A stretch of 35,549 nucleotides of DNA. Source: Reticulitermes lucifugus (taxonomy: Eukaryota; Arthropoda; Insecta; Blattodea; Rhinotermitidae). A model generated the notes under the pieces. That model saw only the letters and a program-made list of their open reading frames with translations. It ran no database searches and had not been told where the DNA came from. The DNA lies in assembly GCA_026260175.1 (NCBI GenBank), contig JAKCWW010001124.1:1-35549 (forward strand). The letters are read 5' to 3'. Position 1 is the first letter of the stretch. The number at the start of each line of letters is the position of its first letter. Both the position numbers and the translations under genes were made by a program. Below, piece after piece: positions 33,979-35,549 of this stretch.

Positions 33979-35399
33979 ACACAAATAAAGTACTGTGTTT
34001 CAAAATAAGAGGCAAAAGCGGACTAGAATAAAATGTAAGGGTAATCGTAGATGTCACTAGTTCAAGTTGGCACAGACACAATGCATCTGTACACAAAAAA
34101 AAATTGAAAAGGTTCGAGAATAAGATATCGTTAGGTATCTTGGGCAATTATAGTGTTTAAGAACACGAATAATCGATATTTACTAAATCCTGCTAGCTGA
34201 AACTAAAATATACAATGTAATTTTCTAATTAGCACCATATTGTGCATCTCAAGCTTACTGGAACGTTCGCCACGAAATTCAGTCGGTACTGAACGAACAA
34301 CTCCCACAGAGCATATTTCTTGAAAAGGTGTCAGTCAGCTGATCAAGGAATTCCCCCGCCTTTACGACAGCCGAAGTTTCATTGCCGTCTAAACAATAAC
34401 CTGCCCATGTATCCCATCCTGAACCAGGCGAATTCAGTCCACGATCTCACAGTTTATTGCCATAAAATCCAATTTAATATTATCATCCACCTACGCATAC
34501 AGCTCCCAAATTTTCTTTATCAGGCTGTCCGACAAAACTCTACTACCACTTTCTCATTTCGCCCCCCCCCCACCCAAATGTGCTATTAAGTCCCGCACAT
34601 CACACCCTCCTTGCTTTGACTACCCTAAATTATGTGGTAAAGAGCACAAACTGTGAAGTTCCTCATAGTCTAATTTTCCGCCAATAGCTTCATACTATGC
34701 CCTTCCCTGTTACAGTGTTCCTAACATACAGAAAGAAACTTAAGTTTTATTCAGTGTCGTAATTAACAGAGCTTGTTCTAGCCACTTTAAGCCTATCTTA
34801 ATTAACTTGTGGAAAATAAATCTTGCACTTTCTTTACTCTGCTGAAGCTTTTATTGTATACATTGAATAACGTGCTGAAGGGATTCACGTTGTTACATTT
34901 AGCACTGCAGTGGAAGAGAAAGTTACGACGCTTGCTCTACGTAACATTCTGTATTGAATTCCTTGACTGCTTCGTTACGTAGAGGATTTCCGTAGGCTTT
35001 CAACGCGCACAAATGTTACTTTGTGGTACTGCAATTATATAAATTGTTACCGTGAGATTTCAAACATATCACGGCTACTTCTGAAAGAATCTGCCTTCGT
35101 TACGGATGTCACGTCCAGTTCTTTTCACTCATGGCTCTGCAGCTTCCTTTTTTCTTTTTCGCTTCCTGACTGTTACCTCTTGACAAACTTATGCCAATTC
35201 ACCGGAACGACTTTCTCGTGAACGGCTACCGGTGGAATTACCGGATTTCCTGGTCCTGATACGCGAGTGACGATTCCTTCTTTCCACTTATTGAAGTGAC
35301 TGTCTAGATCATGTGGAGGGTGGGGAATGTACGAGTATCGGCGAGCGGCGAGGACCCTACGGCATACGTAAGAGAAAAAATGAAAATGTAAGCAACAGC
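33979..35399. other. Non-coding, one repeat D fragment
   Basis: Besides the repeat D copy near 34.35 kb and a ten-base C-run at about 34,563, I see no gene. The minus-strand frame at 35,173-35,481 is open partly because of the microsatellite; its distal 45 codons match nothing I recognise. Confidence 0.45.
34335..34390 (-). repeat. Dispersed repeat D, inverted and diverged copy
   Basis: CAGCTGATCAAGGAATTCCC, CCGCCTTTACGACAGCCGAA and GTTTCATTGCCG are the complement of the family core (CAATGAAACTTCGGCTGTCG ... GGGAATTCCTTGATCAGCTG). Confidence 0.55.
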
Positions 35400-35486
35400 A
35401 TGTATGTATGTATGTATGTGTGCATGTATTTATATATGTATGTATGTATGGATGTATGTATGTATGTATGTATGTGTGCATGTATT

Positions 35487-35519
<33 letters not shown>

Positions 35520-35549
35520 GTGTATGTATGTATGTATGTATGTATGTAT
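35400..35549 (+). repeat. (TATG)n microsatellite with 56 bp higher-order period, running off the window
   Basis: TATG units are broken by GTGTGCATGTATTTATATAT, which appears at 35,418 and again 56 bp later at 35,474. The simple repeat has therefore been duplicated as a larger block. The array continues past the window end. The minus-strand frame reading HTYIHTYIH is a translation of this repeat. Confidence 0.9.

Noticed and set aside
35173..35481. 102-codon minus-strand frame
   Set aside because: The first third is the translated TATG microsatellite; the rest has no recognised motif and no splice or conservation support.

Overview
This window looks like nuclear DNA of an insect. The evidence is AT-rich sequence with almost no long open frames, one gene with a clear spliced intron, many decayed tRNA-derived SINEs and other short dispersed repeats, simple-sequence tracts, and a strongly uneven CpG distribution like that of a germline-methylated invertebrate genome. 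The repeat style suggests a hemimetabolous insect (cockroach/termite, stick insect or orthopteran); this placement is inference. There are no prokaryotic operons, ribosome binding sites, CRISPR arrays or phage modules.

The only convincing gene lies on the minus strand between about 17.9 kb and 14.6 kb, with probable 3' untranslated sequence beyond. A CpG-rich exon (17,900 to 17,604) encodes a compact coiled coil. It joins in phase 0, across an 801 bp GT-AG intron, to a 2.2 kb terminal exon (16,802 to 14,601). That exon encodes a long, polar, mostly disordered tail with one proline-rich PxxP cluster and a basic, ordered-looking C-terminus. The product has at least about 833 residues. Exons further 5' may lie to the right, but I cannot identify them. 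I do not recognise the family with confidence.

Layout. 1-2.7 kb: nothing coding. 2.76-3.29 kb: decayed ~138 bp tandem repeat. 3.4-3.66 kb: tRNA-derived SINE. 4.8-7.4 kb: repeat cluster (two copies of a SINE with a TTTACC-type tail, a 152 bp tandem array, two fragments of another dispersed element). 7.4-11.5 kb: non-coding. 11.58-14.6 kb: extremely CpG-poor block, probably 3' UTR, with an embedded decayed SINE. 14.6-17.9 kb: the gene. 18-25.3 kb: repeat fragments. 25.3-30.7 kb: more copies of the TTTACC-tailed SINE, one nearly complete with an A-box and diverged flanking duplications. 32.0-32.1 kb: a perfect 32 bp-armed hairpin inside an 11 bp direct repeat with an A-run. 33.93-33.98 kb: a second compact nested hairpin. 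35.4 kb to the end: a GTAT microsatellite with higher-order structure.

The most distinctive signals are the sharp CpG domain (three CpGs in 2.46 kb, against several per 60 bp on either side), the hairpin-in-direct-repeat unit at 32 kb, and a recurring GAAGAYG...CCGAAACRTGT cassette found at least seven times on both strands.
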